Shown here one piece after another: positions 6,068 through 8,255 of a DNA stretch of 8,255 bases. Below the pieces are notes generated by a model. That model saw only the letters and a list, made by a program, of their open reading frames with translations. It searched no databases and was not told where the DNA came from. Source of the DNA: Ruminococcus sp. (GTDB lineage Bacteria > Bacillota > Clostridia > Oscillospirales > Ruminococcaceae). The DNA lies in contig DMBA01000121.1 in NCBI GenBank assembly GCA_003446315.1, forward strand, positions 1 to 8,255. The letters run 5' to 3'. Every line of letters begins with the position of its first letter. Position 1 is the first letter of the stretch. Position numbers and translations under genes: made by a program.

Positions 6068-7390
6068 TTACAGGCTGAACAAAACATTATTGACGATGGA
6101 TTCGAGCATTTCCTGTCTGCCGCTGGTGAGGGAATCCATAACCTCGCCCTTTGCCAGTGCATATTCACTCAGGCTGCGCAGATCTGCTTTGCCTGCGATG
6201 ATATCCGCACCGATACCGGTCTTCCAGGAAGCATAGCGATCCTCAACAAACTTGTCGAGTCTGCCGTCTTCCACGAGCTTGCGTGCTGCAAGGAAGCCAA
6301 GTGCAAATGCATCCATACCGGCGATATAAGAAAGGAAGATATCTTCCGGTGTGAAGCTGCCGCGGCGTGCTTTTGCGTCAAAGTTCAAACCGCCGTTGGT
6401 GAAGCCGCCTGCCTTAATGACTTCCAGCATGCAAAGCGTGGTGTCATAGACATTGGTCGGGAACTGGTCGGTATCCCAGCCCAGAAGCGGATCGCCCTGG
6501 TTTGCGTCGATCGAACCAAAGAAACCGTTTGTACGAGCAACATTCAGCTCATGCTGGAAGGTATGCTGTGCAAGGGTTGCATGGTTTGCTTCAATGTTCA
6601 TCTTGAAGTCCTTATCAAGACCATACTTCCGCAGGAAGCCGAGCACCGTTGCAGTATCGAAATCATACTGATGCTTGGTCGGCTCCTTCGGCTTCGGCTC
6701 AATGTAGAAATCACCGGTAAATCCGATGCTTCTGCCGTAGTCAACAGCCATGTGCATGAGTCTTGCCATGTTGTCCAGCTCCAGACCCATATCGGTATTC
6801 AGCAAAGTCTCATAGCCTTCTCTGCCGCCCCAGAACACATATCCGGTACCGCCGAGTTTCACGGTTGCATCAATTGCCTTCTTGATCTGAGCTGCCGCAT
6901 AAGCGAAAACATCAGCGGAAGGAGAAGTGCCTGCACCGTGCATATAGCGCGGATGATCGAAGCATTTTGCAGTACCCCACAGGAGCTTTTTGCCGGTTTC
7001 CTTCTGCTTCTTCTCCAGATAATCCACAACAGCATCCAGCTTTTCATTGGATTCTGCGAGGTTTGCATATTCCGGAGAGAGGTCGCGGTCATGGAAGCAG
7101 TAGTAGTCGATGGAGAGCTTCTCCATGATCTCGAAAGCAGCATCAACCTTTGCTTTTGCGCGTGCTTCCGGATCGGTTTCGCCCCAGGACTTATCTGCTG
7201 TGCCGACACCGAACATATCGGTACCGTCGCCGCCCATGGTGTGCCACCAGCTCAGTGCGAACTTGAGGTGTTCACGCATCGGCTTGCCGTCGATCACTTC
7301 ATCGGGATTGTAGTACTTGAAAGCCAGCGGATTTGTGCTTAATTTGCCTTCATAAGGGATCTTGGGGATCGAGCTGAAAAACTCACTCAT
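6068..7390 (-). CDS. xylA: Xylose isomerase
   Basis: This enzyme interconverts D-xylose and D-xylulose (EC 5.3.1.5) in the cytoplasm, the first step of xylose catabolism. The 440-residue length and the N-terminal extension fit group II enzymes. Both family signatures are present: FHDRDLSPE (99-107; catalytic H100 and D103) and YIEPKPKEP (229-237; E231, K233), plus [10 protein letters not shown] (185-194). The two-metal site is complete by family comparison: E231, E267, H270, D295, D306, D308 and D338. The active site therefore appears intact. The start is supported by GGAGG nine bases upstream of ATG. It lies 36 bases after the GH3 gene and 80 bases before the binding-protein gene, all on the same strand, so xylose made by the glycosidase would be used directly. 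No xylulokinase gene is seen in the window. Confidence 0.98.
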   Translation of the reverse strand: MSEFFSSIPKIPYEGKLSTNPLAFKYYNPDEVIDGKPMREHLKFALSWWHTMGGDGTDMFGVGTADKSWGETDPEARAKAKVDAAFEIMEKLSIDYYCFHDRDLSPEYANLAESNEKLDAVVDYLEKKQKETGKKLLWGTAKCFDHPRYMHGAGTSPSADVFAYAAAQIKKAIDATVKLGGTGYVFWGGREGYETLLNTDMGLELDNMARLMHMAVDYGRSIGFTGDFYIEPKPKEPTKHQYDFDTATVLGFLRKYGLDKDFKMNIEANHATLAQHTFQHELNVARTNGFFGSIDANQGDPLLGWDTDQFPTNVYDTTLCMLEVIKAGGFTNGGLNFDAKARRGSFTPEDIFLSYIAGMDAFALGFLAARKLVEDGRLDKFVEDRYASWKTGIGADIIAGKADLRSLSEYALAKGEVMDSLTSGRQEMLESIVNNVLFSL

Positions 7391-7426
7391 TTCAAATTTC
7401 CTCCGTTTATCTATGTTTTATTGATA

Positions 7427-8255
7427 TTACAGCCGAATCTCTGCGGAAAGGCAGAGGGTCTCCTTGAGCTTCTGGCTCAGCGGATCAGGCTGACATGTAC
7501 CTGCATAAAGCGTATAAACCGTTCCGCGCACCGCACGAACGCCCGCATCATCCACAGATTCGAACGCACAGTCCGGAATGACGTATGTCACTGTTTTCTG
7601 CTCACCGGCTTTCAGCGAAATCCGTTCGAAACCGCAAAGCACGGGATAAGGAACAGCGCATTGACTGTCATCCTTCAGGTAGAACTGCACGACCTCATCG
7701 GTATCAAATGCACCGGTATTCTGCACATCCACGCTGACAGTTTTGCCGTTCAGTGAGAGGTTGCTGCAAACCGTTTTCGAATAGCTGAGTCCGAATCCGA
7801 ACGGATACAGGATATTGGCTCTCGTATAGCGGTAAGTCCGATCCTGCATTCGATAGTCCTCGAATGACGGGAGACGGGACGCATCCTCATAGAAAGTGAC
7901 CGGAAGTCTGCCGGAAGGAGAAACCTTGCCAAAGAGAATATCAGCAAGTGCTTTTCCGCCGGACTGACCGGGATACCATGCATGGATCTCAGCATCGGCA
8001 TCTGCTTCCGTATTGATCGCAGAACCGGCAGCCGTTACGATGATAACGGGCTTCCCCTTCTCCATCACCTTGGAAACGAGCAGACGCTGGGGTTCCGGAA
8101 GCCGGAGATCAATCTTATCGCCGGAAGCGAATTCATTTCCGGCATCGCCTTCCTCGCCCTCGATTCCTGCGTCAAGTCCGACGCAGAGAATGATGAGATC
8201 GGATTGTTCGGCGACTGTCTCAGCTTCTGCAAGGCGGTCATTTGCTCTTGCGAGC
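7427..8255 (-). CDS. Glycoside hydrolase family 3 enzyme, C-terminal part (probable beta-xylosidase)
   Basis: The frame is open from the window edge to its stop, so this is the last 275 residues of a larger enzyme whose N-terminal TIM barrel, with the nucleophile Asp, lies outside. The visible part starts in the GH3 alpha/beta sandwich domain: IILCVGLDAGIEGEEGD followed by DLRLPEPQ, where the Glu-rich motif is where family members carry the general acid/base. Next come WYPGQSGGKALADILFG, GRLPVTFYED and YPFGFGLSYS, all classical GH3 motifs. A fibronectin-III-like domain follows (about 165-255: VQNTGAFDTDEVVQFYL, GFERISLKAGEQKTV). Beta-xylosidase is preferred because xylA follows after 36 bases; beta-glucosidase or arabinofuranosidase cannot be excluded. 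Whether it is cytoplasmic cannot be judged without the N-terminus. Confidence 0.93.
   Translation of the reverse strand, partial: LARANDRLAEAETVAEQSDLIILCVGLDAGIEGEEGDAGNEFASGDKIDLRLPEPQRLLVSKVMEKGKPVIIVTAAGSAINTEADADAEIHAWYPGQSGGKALADILFGKVSPSGRLPVTFYEDASRLPSFEDYRMQDRTYRYTRANILYPFGFGLSYSKTVCSNLSLNGKTVSVDVQNTGAFDTDEVVQFYLKDDSQCAVPYPVLCGFERISLKAGEQKTVTYVIPDCAFESVDDAGVRAVRGTVYTLYAGTCQPDPLSQKLKETLCLSAEIRL

Noticed and set aside
6551..7342. A 263-codon open frame on the plus strand
   Set aside because: It is wholly antisense to xylA, whose catalytic and metal-binding residues are complete.
8066..8068. GTG start for a shorter GH3 C-terminal protein
   Set aside because: The same frame stays open to the window edge and encodes further GH3 motifs (GLDAGIEGEEGD, DLRLPEPQ), so this codon is an internal valine.
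1..8255. CRISPR arrays, tRNA or rRNA genes, insertion sequences, phage genes
   Set aside because: No regularly spaced repeats, cloverleaf-like sequences, transposase or integrase motifs were seen. The only candidate for a mobile footprint is the bracketed palindrome at 2509-2567.

Overview
The window looks like chromosomal DNA of a plant-polysaccharide-degrading Firmicute, most likely a Ruminococcus-type member of the Oscillospirales/Clostridia. The reasons are the group II xylose isomerase, a clostridial-style GH3 enzyme, a lipoprotein sugar-binding protein with a long Ser/Glu-rich tether, strong AAGGAGG-type ribosome binding sites and moderate GC content. The genus is inferred from protein resemblance and was not tested. 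The window holds two convergent transcription units.

Left unit (+ strand, 1-2367). A rho-independent terminator at 24-62 closes an upstream gene that lies outside the window. A near-consensus promoter (TTGACT, 17 bp, TATAAT) then drives a compact three-gene operon: a cysteine-free winged-helix regulator (157-663), a CPBP-family membrane metalloprotease (660-1415, ATGA overlap with the regulator) and an alpha/beta hydrolase (1426-2367). The gene arrangement suggests a regulator controlling its own operon. The substrate and signal cannot be read from the sequence.

Junction (2368-2603). No gene is seen here. The 236 bases hold a dense series of inverted repeats: a perfect 14-bp stem and two hairpins followed by T-tracts on the minus strand. 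Together they probably end the right-hand operon with tandem terminators, and possibly also serve the left one.

Right unit (- strand, read from 8255 down to 2604). The order is a GH3 glycosidase (3' part only), xylose isomerase xylA, a lipoprotein solute-binding protein, a MalF-type permease and a MalG-type permease. This is best read as a xylo-oligosaccharide utilisation operon. The ABC importer brings in short xylosides, the GH3 enzyme releases xylose (probably in the cytoplasm), and XylA converts xylose to xylulose. Neither the transporter ATPase nor a xylulokinase lies in the window; a shared MsmK/UgpC-type ATPase elsewhere is the usual solution. A strong stem-loop without a T-tract separates the binding-protein gene from the first permease gene and may set their relative expression.

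Nothing here is a clear undescribed system. The least explained parts are the regulator/CPBP/hydrolase operon and the structured junction.
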